In this document: piece after piece, positions 20,341 through 31,103 of the stretch
How positions within the stretch are numbered: position 1 is the stretch's first letter
How the letters are laid out: every line of letters begins with the position of its first letter
Assembly (NCBI GenBank): GCA_902543485.1
Contig: CACBYP010000005.1
Location: 62,001-126,000, forward strand
Direction: 5' to 3'
From: an uncultured Pelagibacteraceae bacterium
Lineage (GTDB): Bacteria > Pseudomonadota > Alphaproteobacteria > Pelagibacterales > Pelagibacteraceae
DNA length: 64,000 nt
Position numbers and translations under genes: made by a program
The notes under the pieces: model-generated
Seen by the model: only the letters and a program-made list of their open reading frames with translations
Database searches by the model: none
What the model was told of the DNA's origin: nothing

Positions 20341-21251
20341 TTAGTTTTGAACCTTAAAGATTTTGAGATTTTATTATTATCCAAAGTATTTAATTCTATC
20401 TCTAGATTTTTCTCGTTTCTCATATCTTTATCATTTACTTTAATACCACTAGCTAAATGTATAATTCCAATTTTATGATTTGGTAAAAAAGGTTCCACGA
20501 AAATTTTATTCTTTTCATCAAACTTTGGAAGTAAGTTGCTAGCTAACCAGTTGCAATTATGAGGAAGAAATTCAACATCTACATTATCAATATATACGCA
20601 TATATTTATTGCTAGTTGCTCTGAACCAAATATTTGTCCATGACTAAGAGTAGTTTTTAAATTTTTTTGCCAAACATTCCAACAATTAGAGTCTTTTTCT
20701 AATGAGAAAACACCAATATTAATATGCGGAGCAAATGCTAACTTTCTTGCTTTATTAATATCAATTTTAGATTTAATGGCATGTTTAAAATTTTGAGATT
20801 TTATAATGGCTAATTTTCCAAACAACCAATTAACGTTACTTAATATTCTATATCCAGGTGTCATTGTCTGGGTAATGCCAAGTTTACCATTATCACAAGC
20901 TTTAAAATATAAGTCTATTGAACTCCAATCTTGAACCCAGGCATCACAATCAATCCATAGATATTTTTTATAGTTAGGAAAATATTTTGGAAGAAATGCT
21001 CTTGATACCTGACTTTTAAGCCATTCTTTGCCTTTAACTTTAGATTGTGGAACCTCAATATCCCATTCAGCTTTTTTGATTTCATCTACTTTATTTTTGA
21101 GAAGAGCAGTTTGCTCCTCTGTTAAACCCGCATCAAGTATACAAATAGCAACTTTTTCACTGTGATTGAATTGTTTAATAGAGTCTATTAATTCATTTAG
21201 CAATTCAAAGTAATTAGAATCTGCTAGAGAAATAATTACATTCTCTTTCAT
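20337..21251 (-). CDS. Glycosyltransferase-like protein
   Basis: NYKKYLWIDCDAWVQDW (DxD-type motif), general GT-A appearance. Confidence 0.65.
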   Translation of the reverse strand: MKENVIISLADSNYFELLNELIDSIKQFNHSEKVAICILDAGLTEEQTALLKNKVDEIKKAEWDIEVPQSKVKGKEWLKSQVSRAFLPKYFPNYKKYLWIDCDAWVQDWSSIDLYFKACDNGKLGITQTMTPGYRILSNVNWLFGKLAIIKSQNFKHAIKSKIDINKARKLAFAPHINIGVFSLEKDSNCWNVWQKNLKTTLSHGQIFGSEQLAINICVYIDNVDVEFLPHNCNWLASNLLPKFDEKNKIFVEPFLPNHKIGIIHLASGIKVNDKDMRNEKNLEIELNTLDNNKISKSLRFKTN

Positions 21252-22048
21252 TACAAAATATCTTCGTGATGATCAACGCCGTCATCTTTTTCTTTATTTT
21301 GTTTTTTTAAAAATAAGTAATGAATTGAACTTGCTGGAATCATTAATAAATAAATAATTCCTGAAATTATAATTGTATTAAAGGTATATATTAGCAACAA
21401 ACCAAAATATAAAATTATTCCAAATAAAAGAAATATAGAAGTACTTCTTGGAACAACGATTCTTTTCAAAGAATATGTAGGAATTTTACTTATCAAAAGT
21501 ACAGAAATAACAATAAATAAAGATGGAACAATAATATTTTTATTAATAGTTATAAACTGAACTTCGCTAAAACTATAAATTAATGGCATTAACACTAATA
21601 CTCCGCCTGCTGGTGATGGAATGCCTTCAAAAAAATTATCTCTCCATGAAGGTTCACCTCCTGTTGAAACATTAAATCTTGCAAGTCTCAAAGCAACACA
21701 AACCACATATATTAATGATATTAACCAACCAAATCTGCCTATATTATCTAGCGCCCAAAAATACATTATGAATGCTGGTGCAACTCCAAAACTAATTACA
21801 TCCGTTAATGAGTCTAATTCTTTTCCAACTTTTGATGTGGCTTTAATTAATCTTGCAATTCTTCCATCTAAACCATCGATGATTGCAGCAATTAAAACTG
21901 CAATAACAGATAATTCAAATCTCCCATCAAATGCAAACTTAATTGAAGTTAAGCCAATACACACTCCAACGAGTGTCATAATATTCGGCAAAATAACTCT
22001 TGAATTTTTATTCGATACTAATCTTATATTCTTTTTTGGATTTTCCAT
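21251..22048 (-). CDS. pssA: CDP-diacylglycerol-serine O-phosphatidyltransferase
   Basis: AAIIDGLDGRIARLIKATSKVGKELDSLTDVISFGVAPA (CDP-alcohol phosphotransferase motif); next to psd. Confidence 0.95.
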   Translation of the reverse strand: MENPKKNIRLVSNKNSRVILPNIMTLVGVCIGLTSIKFAFDGRFELSVIAVLIAAIIDGLDGRIARLIKATSKVGKELDSLTDVISFGVAPAFIMYFWALDNIGRFGWLISLIYVVCVALRLARFNVSTGGEPSWRDNFFEGIPSPAGGVLVLMPLIYSFSEVQFITINKNIIVPSLFIVISVLLISKIPTYSLKRIVVPRSTSIFLLFGIILYFGLLLIYTFNTIIISGIIYLLMIPASSIHYLFLKKQNKEKDDGVDHHEDIL

Positions 22049-22696
22049 TTATCTTTTAGCTATCAATGTTTCTCCAGCAACTGCTCTTTGATTAACTTTT
22101 ACTAATGGTTCATAGTTTTCAAAATATAAATCTGCTCTACTTCCAAATCTAATCATTCCTATTCTAGATCCTTGTTCAACATTTTCTTCAACTGAGGTAT
22201 CTGTTACTATTCTTCGAGCGACCAGTCCTGCTATTTGAACTACAATTATATCTTCGCCATGAGAATTTCTAATTTTATAATAATTTCTTTCATTATCCTC
22301 GCTTGCTTTATCAAGAGATGCATTAATAAATTTTCCAGGTTTATATAAAATTTCTTCAATTTTTCCTGAACATGGAGATCTATTCACATGACAATCAAAT
22401 ACATTCATAAATATACTTACTTTCTTAAACTTTTTATTTTCAAGACCCAATTCTTTTGGTCCGTTTGTATCTAAAACTTGTAAAACTAATCCGTCAGCAG
22501 GACTTGTTAAATAATTCTCATCATTTATTGGAATTCTCTCTGGATCTCTAAAAAAATAATAACACCAAATACTTAAGACAAAACCTATGAAACCTAAAAA
22601 ACCATGAATGAAATATAGAATGATCGTTGCTACTACGAAAATTACTATAAATTTATAGCCTTCGTTATGAATCTTTGGAAAAATTTTGTCTATCAT
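22049..22696 (-). CDS. psd: Phosphatidylserine decarboxylase
   Basis: FFRDPERIPI, FMNVFDCHVNRSPCSGKI, RIGMIRFGSRADLYF (GS cleavage site). Confidence 0.95.
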   Translation of the reverse strand: MIDKIFPKIHNEGYKFIVIFVVATIILYFIHGFLGFIGFVLSIWCYYFFRDPERIPINDENYLTSPADGLVLQVLDTNGPKELGLENKKFKKVSIFMNVFDCHVNRSPCSGKIEEILYKPGKFINASLDKASEDNERNYYKIRNSHGEDIIVVQIAGLVARRIVTDTSVEENVEQGSRIGMIRFGSRADLYFENYEPLVKVNQRAVAGETLIAKR

Positions 22697-22770
22697 AATC
22701 GTTCAATTGATAATTCTGGATTAATATGTATATAAAAAGTATAAATTCAATTATTAAGATACATCAAAAA

Positions 22771-23985
22771 ATGAGCAAAATTAAGGTAAAAAATCCCATT
22801 GTCGAGCTAGACGGCGATGAAATGACAAGAGTAATTTGGGAATTCATAAAAAACAAATTAATTCTACCTTATTTAGATTTAGGCATTGAGTATTACGATC
22901 TAGGAATGAAAAGCAGGGATGATACGGATGACAAAATTACAATCGACTGTGCTAATGCAATCAAGAAAAATGGAGTAGGTATCAAATGTGCAACTATTAC
23001 TCCTGACGAGGCGAGAGTTGAAGAATTTAAATTAAAAAAAATGTGGAGATCTCCGAATGGAACAATAAGAAATATTATTGGAGGAACAGTATTTAGAGAG
23101 CCAATAATTTGTAAAAATATTCCTAAACTTGTCCCATCTTGGACAGATCCATTAATTATTGGAAGGCATGCTTTTGGTGATCAATATAGAGCTACAGATT
23201 TTTTAGTTCCAGGAAAAGGTAAATTAGAAGTTAAATGGACATCAGAAGATGGAAGTGATGAAAAGAAATATGAAGTATTCAATTTCCCAGGACCAGGTAT
23301 TGCTCTTTCAATGTATAATTTAGATAAATCAATAGAGGACTTTGCAAGATCATGTTTCAATTACGGCCTAATAAAAAAATGGCCTGTATATTTATCAACA
23401 AAGAATACCATACTAAAAAAATATGATGGTAGATTTAAAGATATATTTCAAAATGTTTTTGAAAAAGATTTTAAATCAGAATTCGAAAAAAATAGTATAA
23501 CTTATGAACACAGGTTAATCGATGATATGGTTGCTTGTGCAATGAAGTGGCACGGTAAATATATCTGGGCTTGTAAAAATTACGATGGTGATGTTCAGTC
23601 AGATACTGTTGCCCAAGGTTATGGTTCTTTAGGTTTAATGACAAGTGTTCTATTAGCGCCTGATGGCAGAACAATGGAAGCAGAAGCAGCTCATGGAACT
23701 GTAACTAGACATTTTAGAATGCATCAGCAAGGTAAAGAAACATCGACCAATCCAATTGCATCTATATTTGCTTGGACAAGAGGTTTGGCGCACAGGGGAA
23801 AGTTAGATAGCAATGATGAATTAATTAAATTTTCCAAAACACTTGAAGAAGTATGTGTTGAGTCAGTTGAATCAGGATCAATGACCAAAGATTTGGCAAT
23901 ACTTATTGGTCCTTCTACAAAATATTTAACAACTAACCAGTTTTTAGATGTAATTGATGGAAGTTTAAAACAAAAATTAAATTAA
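22771..23985 (+). CDS. icd: NADP-dependent isocitrate dehydrogenase
   Basis: [27 protein letters not shown]; start moved from 22726 to the ATG at 22771, where homology begins. Confidence 0.95.
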   Translation: MSKIKVKNPIVELDGDEMTRVIWEFIKNKLILPYLDLGIEYYDLGMKSRDDTDDKITIDCANAIKKNGVGIKCATITPDEARVEEFKLKKMWRSPNGTIRNIIGGTVFREPIICKNIPKLVPSWTDPLIIGRHAFGDQYRATDFLVPGKGKLEVKWTSEDGSDEKKYEVFNFPGPGIALSMYNLDKSIEDFARSCFNYGLIKKWPVYLSTKNTILKKYDGRFKDIFQNVFEKDFKSEFEKNSITYEHRLIDDMVACAMKWHGKYIWACKNYDGDVQSDTVAQGYGSLGLMTSVLLAPDGRTMEAEAAHGTVTRHFRMHQQGKETSTNPIASIFAWTRGLAHRGKLDSNDELIKFSKTLEEVCVESVESGSMTKDLAILIGPSTKYLTTNQFLDVIDGSLKQKLN

Positions 23986-26640
23986 GGTTTTTAATTTTTC
24001 TAAAGCTTCATCGATTTTATTTGAGTCTTGGCCTCCAGCCTGTGCAAAGTCTTTACGACCTCCTCCACCATTTCCACCAATAATTTCAGATCCGAGTTTT
24101 GCAAATTTAACTGCATCGTATTTGTTCTTTAAATTTTCTGTTACACCTACAGCAAGACCAACTTTCTCATCTTTATTTGCAAATACAATTACTATTCCTT
24201 CACCCAATTCTTTTTTACCTGCATCAACAAGTATTCTTAGGTCTTTTGGAGATAAATCTTTAACTTTTTGTAATCTAACTTGAGTGCCATTTATATTTTC
24301 ATCTTTAATTATGTTTTTTGTTTTATCAGCTAAAACTGATTGAACATTTAATTGTTCTAATTGTTTATTAAGGTCTTTAATCAATCCTTTCGTATCTTTA
24401 TTTTGTAGATTTGGTTTTCCACCTAATTTAATAATTTGAGCAGACACCTCTTTAATACTTTCTTCATCCTTTTGTGCAGAAAGGTTTGACATTTTTTCCT
24501 TATTTTTTAAGAATATTTCGAGTTGTTTATCCCTTAAAGCTTCAACCCTTCTAACTCCAGCAGCTATTGAGGATTGGCTAACAGTTTTAAATTTTCCAAT
24601 ATCACCTGTATTTTTAACATGTGTTCCACCACATAATTCTGTTGAAAAGTAAGAGTTATTTTCCGCTCCCATAGAAACTACTCTCACTTCTTCTCCATAT
24701 TTTTCACCAAAAAAAGCTAAAGCACCTTTTTCAATGGCAGCTTTTGGTGTCATAATTCTTGTAGTTACATCAGTTTTGTTTTGTACGTATTCATTAACTA
24801 ATTTATCGATAATTGTTAATTCATCCTCAGTAATTGGTTTCATATGACTAAAGTCAAATCTTAGTCTATCAGGCGCAACCAAAGACCCTTTTTGCATAAC
24901 GTGCTTTCCCAATGTTCTTCTCAAAGACTCGTGTAATAAATGAGTTGCAGAATGATATGCCTTAAGATTGTTACGTCTTTCAATATCTATTTTCATTTCT
25001 ACAACGTCTTTAATCTTAATCTCACCAGATTTTAGAATTCCATGATGTATAAACAAATCTCCAAGTTTTTTTTGAGTATCTGTAACCTCAAATACTGAGT
25101 TACCAGATACTATTGTTCCTTGATCTCCAACTTGTCCACCAGACTCTCCATAAAAAGGGGTTTGATTAGTAATAATTATCCCTTCCTCGCCATTTGAAAT
25201 ATTTTGTGCTTCTTTATTATTTTTAATTATTGACAACACCACTCCTTCTGATTGGTTAAACTCATAACCAAGAAACTCTGTAGGTCCAATTTTATCTTTT
25301 ATACCAAACCAGATTTCTTCTTCAGAGGCGTCTCCAGAACCTTTCCAGTTTTGTTTTGCAAGCTCTTTGCTCTTTTTCATTAATTCATCAAATTTATTTT
25401 GATTAACGGTCAAAGATTTATTTTTTAAAATATCTTCTGTTAAGTCTAGCGGGAAACCATAAGTATCATATAATTTAAACGCTACTTCACCTGGTAAAAC
25501 TTTTTTAATTTTTGAAATTTCATCGTTCAAAATTTTAATACCTCTATCAAGTAATACTAAAAATTTTTCCTCTTCCATTTTTAATGTTTCTTTAATTAAA
25601 GTCTCTGATCTTTCTAATTCAGGATAATTTCCCCTCATTTCATCTTTCAATGTATCAAATATTTTATTGAAGACTGGTTCTTTAGAACCTAGCAAATGAG
25701 AATGTCTCATTCCTCTTCTCATAATTCTTCTAAGAACATAGCCCCTACCTTCATTTGAAGGTAATACTCCTTCTGCAAGAAGAAATGAGCTAGCTCTTAA
25801 GTGATCTGCAATTACTCTAAAGCTTGATAAATTATTTTCATCTTGTTTTACTTTTGTAAATTCAGAAATCGAACTAATTAATTTTTTAAAATGATCTGTT
25901 TCGTAATTATCATGTGTGCCCTGAAGTAATGCTGCAATTCTCTCTAAACCCATTCCAGTATCTACAGAAGGTTTTGGAAGATTAATTCTCTTATCTTTTG
26001 AGACTTGCTCAAATTGCATGAAGACTAAATTCCATATCTCAATATATCTATCGCCATCCTCATCTTTGGTTCCGGGTAAACCACCTTTTAAATGATCCCC
26101 ATGATCATAAAAAATCTCAGAACAAGGTCCGCAAGGGCCCGTTTCGCCCATTGACCAAAAATTATCAGAAGTTGCTATCCTAATAATTCTATCGTCGCTA
26201 AAACCCGCTATTTTCTTCCAAAAATTGAAGGCTTCATCGTCTTCATGAAATACAGTTACATATAATCTATCTTTATTTAATCCAAAATCCTTAGTAATTA
26301 AATTCCAAGCAAGTTCAATTCCCCTTTCCTTGAAGTAATCTCCGAAAGAAAAATTTCCAAGCATTTCAAAAAATGTATGGTGTCTTGGGGTGTAGCCAAC
26401 GTTTTCAAGATCGTTATGTTTACCTCCTGCTCTTACACATTTTTGAGAAGTAGTCGCTCTTTGATAATCTCTTTTTTCTAATCCGGTAAAAACATTTTTA
26501 AACTGGACCATGCCTGAATTTGCAAACATTAATGTTGGATCATTATTTGGAACCAGATTGCTAGACTCAACTATCTTGTGATCATTTTTTTCAAAATAAT
26601 TTAAAAAAGTTGATCTAATCTCGTTTAATGTTTTTGCCAT
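23977..26640 (-). CDS. alaS: Alanyl-tRNA synthetase
   Basis: [43 protein letters not shown]-terminal [16 protein letters not shown]. Confidence 0.97.
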   Translation of the reverse strand: MAKTLNEIRSTFLNYFEKNDHKIVESSNLVPNNDPTLMFANSGMVQFKNVFTGLEKRDYQRATTSQKCVRAGGKHNDLENVGYTPRHHTFFEMLGNFSFGDYFKERGIELAWNLITKDFGLNKDRLYVTVFHEDDEAFNFWKKIAGFSDDRIIRIATSDNFWSMGETGPCGPCSEIFYDHGDHLKGGLPGTKDEDGDRYIEIWNLVFMQFEQVSKDKRINLPKPSVDTGMGLERIAALLQGTHDNYETDHFKKLISSISEFTKVKQDENNLSSFRVIADHLRASSFLLAEGVLPSNEGRGYVLRRIMRRGMRHSHLLGSKEPVFNKIFDTLKDEMRGNYPELERSETLIKETLKMEEEKFLVLLDRGIKILNDEISKIKKVLPGEVAFKLYDTYGFPLDLTEDILKNKSLTVNQNKFDELMKKSKELAKQNWKGSGDASEEEIWFGIKDKIGPTEFLGYEFNQSEGVVLSIIKNNKEAQNISNGEEGIIITNQTPFYGESGGQVGDQGTIVSGNSVFEVTDTQKKLGDLFIHHGILKSGEIKIKDVVEMKIDIERRNNLKAYHSATHLLHESLRRTLGKHVMQKGSLVAPDRLRFDFSHMKPITEDELTIIDKLVNEYVQNKTDVTTRIMTPKAAIEKGALAFFGEKYGEEVRVVSMGAENNSYFSTELCGGTHVKNTGDIGKFKTVSQSSIAAGVRRVEALRDKQLEIFLKNKEKMSNLSAQKDEESIKEVSAQIIKLGGKPNLQNKDTKGLIKDLNKQLEQLNVQSVLADKTKNIIKDENINGTQVRLQKVKDLSPKDLRILVDAGKKELGEGIVIVFANKDEKVGLAVGVTENLKNKYDAVKFAKLGSEIIGGNGGGGRKDFAQAGGQDSNKIDEALEKLKTLI

Positions 26641-26689
26641 ATTTTGTTAAAATACAGCTTTTTCTATTGATGTCTACACCTCTGAAGGG

Positions 26690-26718
26690 AAAAAAGGCGC
26701 CCATTCGAGCGCCTTTTT
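26690..26718 (-). terminator. Rho-independent terminator downstream of recA
   Basis: AAAAAGGCGC-CCATTCGA-GCGCCTTTTT perfect stem, just past the recA stop. Confidence 0.9.
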
Positions 26719-26737
26719 AATAACTAAAAGTTATCTG

Positions 26738-27862
26738 CTAATTTTTTTTAGTAGGAACTTCTTCTTCTGTTTTTTGAGCCTCTACTTTTTCTTCGCTTAG
26801 TGGATTTCCTTCAATTTTCTTTGAGATCACACCAGCCTTTTCTCTGATTGCCATTTCAATTTCAGCAGCGGCTTTAGGATTTTGTTCAAGGTAAAGTTTC
26901 GCATTTTCCCTACCTTGACCAATTTTTTCACCTTTGTAAGCATACCAAGCTCCAGATTTCTCTACGATATCTGCTTTGGCACCTAGGTCTATTAGTTCCC
27001 CTACTTTACTAATTCCTTTTCCATACATTAAGTCAAACTCAACAACTTTAAATGGCGGAGCAACTTTATTTTTCACAACTTTAACTCTTGTTGTGTTTCC
27101 AACGATATTATCTTTATCTTTGATAGCTCCAATTCTTCTAATGTCCATTCTAACTGATGAGTAGAATTTCAAAGAGTTTCCGCCCGATGTTGTTTCTGGA
27201 CTTCCAAACATAACACCAATTTTCATTCTAATTTGGTTAATGAAAATAACCATTGTATTAGTTCGTGAAATTGAGCCCGTTAATTTTCTCAATGCTTGAG
27301 ACATCAATCTAGCTTGCAAACCAACATGGGTATCACCCATGTCGCCTTCAATTTCAGCTCTTGGCGTTAATGCAGCTACTGAGTCCACAACAAGAACTGA
27401 CATTGAGCCAGATTTAATTAATGTATCAGTAATTTCTAAAGCTTGTTCACCTGTGTCTGGTTGAGAAATTAGTAACTCTTCAGTATTTACACCTAATTTC
27501 TTTGCATACACTGGGTCTAAAGCATGTTCTGCATCAACAAAACCACAAATTCCACCTGCCTTCTGTGCTTCTGCAACTACTTGTAATGCTAAAGTAGTTT
27601 TTCCTGAAGACTCTGGTCCGTAAATTTCAATAATTCTTCCTTTTGGTAATCCACCAATTCCTAAAGCAAGATCTAAGCTTAAAGATCCTGTTGAGATAGA
27701 CTCAACGTCCATAGCTTTTTGCTCACCGAGCTTCATTACTGAGCCTTTTCCAAAGCTATCTGTAATTTGACTGATTGCTGCGTCTAATGCTTTATTTTTC
27801 TCTTTGTTTTCCAATTCTTTATCTTTTGCGGTTTTCACCACTTTTAGGTTATTTTTAGTCAT
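26738..27862 (-). CDS. recA: Recombinase RecA
   Basis: [71 protein letters not shown]. Confidence 0.98.
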   Translation of the reverse strand: MTKNNLKVVKTAKDKELENKEKNKALDAAISQITDSFGKGSVMKLGEQKAMDVESISTGSLSLDLALGIGGLPKGRIIEIYGPESSGKTTLALQVVAEAQKAGGICGFVDAEHALDPVYAKKLGVNTEELLISQPDTGEQALEITDTLIKSGSMSVLVVDSVAALTPRAEIEGDMGDTHVGLQARLMSQALRKLTGSISRTNTMVIFINQIRMKIGVMFGSPETTSGGNSLKFYSSVRMDIRRIGAIKDKDNIVGNTTRVKVVKNKVAPPFKVVEFDLMYGKGISKVGELIDLGAKADIVEKSGAWYAYKGEKIGQGRENAKLYLEQNPKAAAEIEMAIREKAGVISKKIEGNPLSEEKVEAQKTEEEVPTKKN

Positions 27863-27912
27863 TTTTTGCCTCTTTTTTTGCTTTTTTTAACACTCGAATC
27901 ATGGATTTAAAT

Positions 27913-27927
27913 GTACACATTTTGTTC
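27913..27927 (-). promoter_or_regulatory. Putative LexA (SOS) box upstream of recA
   Basis: Minus strand GAACAAAATGTGTAC (GAAC-N7-GTAC, one mismatch to the alphaproteobacterial GAAC-N7-GAAC), 51 nt upstream of the recA start. Confidence 0.55.
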
Positions 27928-27969
27928 TCATTGGCAATATATTTCTCAAAATAGCTTAAAATCGTTAAA

Positions 27970-29262
27970 TTACTTAAGTTTTAGGTATTCGCTATTCAAC
28001 AAACCAATAGCTTTTAGAACATTATATTGGGCGATAAGATTATTTCTCTCAGATTCTGCTAAGGAAATTTTTGCAGCCAATAACAAAGAGTTTGATTGAA
28101 TAACATCTAGAGTTGTTCTTGAACCTCTTTCATACTCTGCAGCTATTCCTTCGTTAGCAATTTTTGCAGCTCTAACTTGAGATCTTACAGAATTTAAAAA
28201 ACTTTTAGATGCTTCAAGATTTGACCAAGCACTTCCAACATTTTTTTCAGTTGTTTTTACTGCATCCTCAAATAATAAAATTTTTCTAGTTTTTAGATTT
28301 GTATTCTTGTTTATTTTTGCACGTTTACTTCCACCTGAATAAAATGGCCAGCTTATTGTTGCTTTAAGAGTATCCTTTTCTCTTTCATCTATAGTAGAAG
28401 TAAAATCGTCAGCATAAGATCTTTCTAGAGATAAAGATGCGCTAGGTTTCAAGTCACTTTCAGCAATAGCAATATCCATTTCGGACTGATTTAATTCTAT
28501 TTTAGCGATCATTATATCTGGATTATTTTCTCTTGCTAAATTAATTGCTGAACTAAGTTCACTTGGAATACTTACAATTGCTCTATTTGTCTTTTTTAAT
28601 TCATTGGTATTTAAAAGTTTACCAATGATATTTTCATAATTTAATTTATTAATCATTAATTCGCTTCTTGCTTGAGTTAGCTGAGCACTTGCTCCTGCAA
28701 GAGAAGACTCGGTTTGTGATAAATCTGCAGTTTTTATTTGTCCTCTATCTAATCTAACTTTATCATTTTCAAGTTGTTTAATAAGTAAATTTAAATTTTG
28801 CCTATTAATTGCAACTTTTTCTCTTGATAAAATTACAGATGTAAAAGCTTCTATAGCACTGTAAAGAACATCTTGTTCTTTTTTAAATAATTTTGCTTTT
28901 GCAAGTTCTAAACCTATTAAATTTTTTTCATACTTAAGGTCTCTTCCAAAATCCAATAAGGTTTGCTCTAATTTTATGGATGTTGTGAATGGGTCTACAT
29001 CACTGATTGTTGCATCACCACCGCTCTGATTTGTAAGTTTATTTGTTTCTTCAAGGCTCTTGGACCCACTTAAACTCAAAGAAGGCATATAATCGGCTTT
29101 GGAAATATTTAGATCTTCTTCTGATGCTTTTATATTTTCTCTCTCGGCATTTAATTGTTTATTATTGTTATAAGTTTCATTTAATGCTTCGTATAATGTT
29201 ACTGCTAATGATTGAGCAGTTAAGCAAAAAAAACTAACAACTATTATTAATATTTTTTTCAT
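27970..29262 (-). CDS. tolC: TolC family outer membrane efflux protein
   Basis: Signal peptide, TLYEALNETYNNN, LKATISWPFYSGG, YERGSRTTLDVIQSNSLLL. Confidence 0.92.
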   Translation of the reverse strand: MKKILIIVVSFFCLTAQSLAVTLYEALNETYNNNKQLNAERENIKASEEDLNISKADYMPSLSLSGSKSLEETNKLTNQSGGDATISDVDPFTTSIKLEQTLLDFGRDLKYEKNLIGLELAKAKLFKKEQDVLYSAIEAFTSVILSREKVAINRQNLNLLIKQLENDKVRLDRGQIKTADLSQTESSLAGASAQLTQARSELMINKLNYENIIGKLLNTNELKKTNRAIVSIPSELSSAINLARENNPDIMIAKIELNQSEMDIAIAESDLKPSASLSLERSYADDFTSTIDEREKDTLKATISWPFYSGGSKRAKINKNTNLKTRKILLFEDAVKTTEKNVGSAWSNLEASKSFLNSVRSQVRAAKIANEGIAAEYERGSRTTLDVIQSNSLLLAAKISLAESERNNLIAQYNVLKAIGLLNSEYLKLK

Positions 29263-30188
29263 TAGTTGTACTTTACAGAATTAATTTGATGATTAGAATT
29301 TAATTTAATGACTATAGATGCGTATTTTGGCGCATATTTAAACATATTCTGTGTAATTCTCTGGTAAGTTTGCATAAAGTTTAAAACTTCCTTTTTTGTC
29401 ATAATTTTTTGTTTTGTTTTTTTATTCTTATTTTTTAATTTAAGTTTTTTTTCCTGAATAACTCTCCACTTTTGTAATAAACTAAAATTTTCTGCCCTTA
29501 AAAATAACAAACAATCGAGCTTACTATAAAGTTTCTTGTATCCTTTTTTTAGCTGGTCATTAACGTGTTTTCTCCAAATTAATTTATTATCATCATTTTT
29601 TTCCATCGTATTAACACTTTTTTTTAATGTTTTTAAGCTTTCAGCTCTTGCTCCAACACACCAACCTTCAAAAATGATTACATCTGGTCTGCTATTTACT
29701 TTATACCAATTTTTTTTTGTAAATCTGTCATCAATTGCCTTATCAAACTTGGGTAACATAATTGATCTAAATTTTCTAGAATTTACTTTTTTAATAAAAC
29801 TAGACATATATGCTATATCATGAGTTCCTGGAACACCTCTTGTCAATAATAATGGATGAATTTTCTTAGATAACTTTATTCTATCATTCTTTGTTTTGTA
29901 AATATCGTCAATTGATATTTTGAAAACTTTTAACTTAAAATATTTTTTTAAAATTATCATTAAGATAGAACTTATAGTAGTTTTTCCAGTTCCTTGTCCT
30001 CCTGTTAAACCAACAATATAAGGTTTCTTAAAATTTGTTTTTTTTGCAATCCAGAAACTCACAGGAACAAGATAATTTTTAAGCATCTTGTCTTTATTTT
30101 TAAATTTATCTGAAGATGTTTCTTGTGTTTTTATAAACTTATAACAATCTTTTTTTACTTTATTTAAACAATCCTCAACTAAATTCAT
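29262..30188 (-). CDS. P-loop kinase, D-glycerate 3-kinase-like
   Basis: YIVGLTGGQGTGKTTIS Walker A, HPLLLTRGVPGTHD, DVIIFEGWCVG. Confidence 0.78.
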   Translation of the reverse strand: MNLVEDCLNKVKKDCYKFIKTQETSSDKFKNKDKMLKNYLVPVSFWIAKKTNFKKPYIVGLTGGQGTGKTTISSILMIILKKYFKLKVFKISIDDIYKTKNDRIKLSKKIHPLLLTRGVPGTHDIAYMSSFIKKVNSRKFRSIMLPKFDKAIDDRFTKKNWYKVNSRPDVIIFEGWCVGARAESLKTLKKSVNTMEKNDDNKLIWRKHVNDQLKKGYKKLYSKLDCLLFLRAENFSLLQKWRVIQEKKLKLKNKNKKTKQKIMTKKEVLNFMQTYQRITQNMFKYAPKYASIVIKLNSNHQINSVKYN

Positions 30189-30194
30189 TTAATT

Positions 30195-30560
30195 TTATTT
30201 TTTGTCAAGTGGATGGTTTAAACCATCAAAGAAAACAACATCTTTTAAATCGTCGATTTTAACTTCATCTACACAACCTAAATTAAATCCAGTCATGGTG
30301 GGTGCACTTCTTGGGTTATGATGTGTGTAAATTCCACATTCAACACAAAAGTAATGATTAGCAACTTTTGTATGGTACTGATAAAGCTTTAATTTATCTT
30401 CTCCCTTAGTGACTTTAAAATCTTCATTTTTTACCATTCCCATTGTTGCATTTTTTCTTTTACATATAGAACAGTTACATCTCACAATTTTTGGTAATTC
30501 ATTGATTGGAACATTAATTTCTGCTTCTACACATCCACAATGACATGTTAGTTTAGGCAT
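30195..30560 (-). CDS. GFA/CENP-V domain protein
   Basis: CHCGCVEAEI, RCNCSICKRKNATMG, YFCVECGIYTHHNPRS zinc-binding cysteines. Confidence 0.88.
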   Translation of the reverse strand: MPKLTCHCGCVEAEINVPINELPKIVRCNCSICKRKNATMGMVKNEDFKVTKGEDKLKLYQYHTKVANHYFCVECGIYTHHNPRSAPTMTGFNLGCVDEVKIDDLKDVVFFDGLNHPLDKK

Positions 30561-30563
30561 TAA

Positions 30564-30914
30564 TTATTCTCCCCATTTTCCATGAAACTCATAAACAACT
30601 GCTGGCTTATCACCAACTACCCAGCCGTCATGACCTGGGTCAATTGAATATGCATCGCCTGCTTTATATGTTAATTCTGTTCCATCATCATGTTTGGCGC
30701 AAACTGCTCCTGAAACTATTACTCCAAGATGTTTTGCTTTACAGCTATCAGTGCCTACAGTTGGTTTAATATCTTGTGACCATTTCCATCCTGGCTGCAA
30801 AACTAATCTCATTACTCTTTGATCTCCCACTTTTACGATATCCATTTTGGCATTGTTGAAACTGGTATTGCTTTCATCTGGATTATCAAAACTTTTAACT
30901 TCAATTGAACTCAT
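30564..30914 (-). CDS. Cupin domain protein
   Basis: LQPGWKWSQDIKP...CKAKHLGVIVSGAVCAKHDDGTELTYKAGDAYSIDPGHDGWVVGD. Confidence 0.8.
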   Translation of the reverse strand: MSSIEVKSFDNPDESNTSFNNAKMDIVKVGDQRVMRLVLQPGWKWSQDIKPTVGTDSCKAKHLGVIVSGAVCAKHDDGTELTYKAGDAYSIDPGHDGWVVGDKPAVVYEFHGKWGE

Positions 30915-31084
30915 ACCCTTCTCCTTTTATAATTAAATTTAGATCTTAGACTACTAATGGTTTAAGTTATCCACAATAGCACAAAATATAGTTTTGGATG
31001 TTCACGTTTTGATTCACTTTTGATTCACTTACAGACTCAAAATACAACCTAATTGACACTATTGTATAACTCATGTACTAATAA

Positions 31085-31099
31085 GAACAAAACAAGAAC
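31085..31099 (+). promoter_or_regulatory. Putative LexA (SOS) box in front of umuD
   Basis: GAAC-AAAACAA-GAAC, exact match to GAAC-N7-GAAC, 4 nt before the ATG at 31104. Confidence 0.7.
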
Positions 31100-31103
31100 A
31101 CTT

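Noticed and set aside
21621-22091. 156-aa plus-strand ORF
   Set aside because: Antisense shadow of pssA, no recognisable domain.
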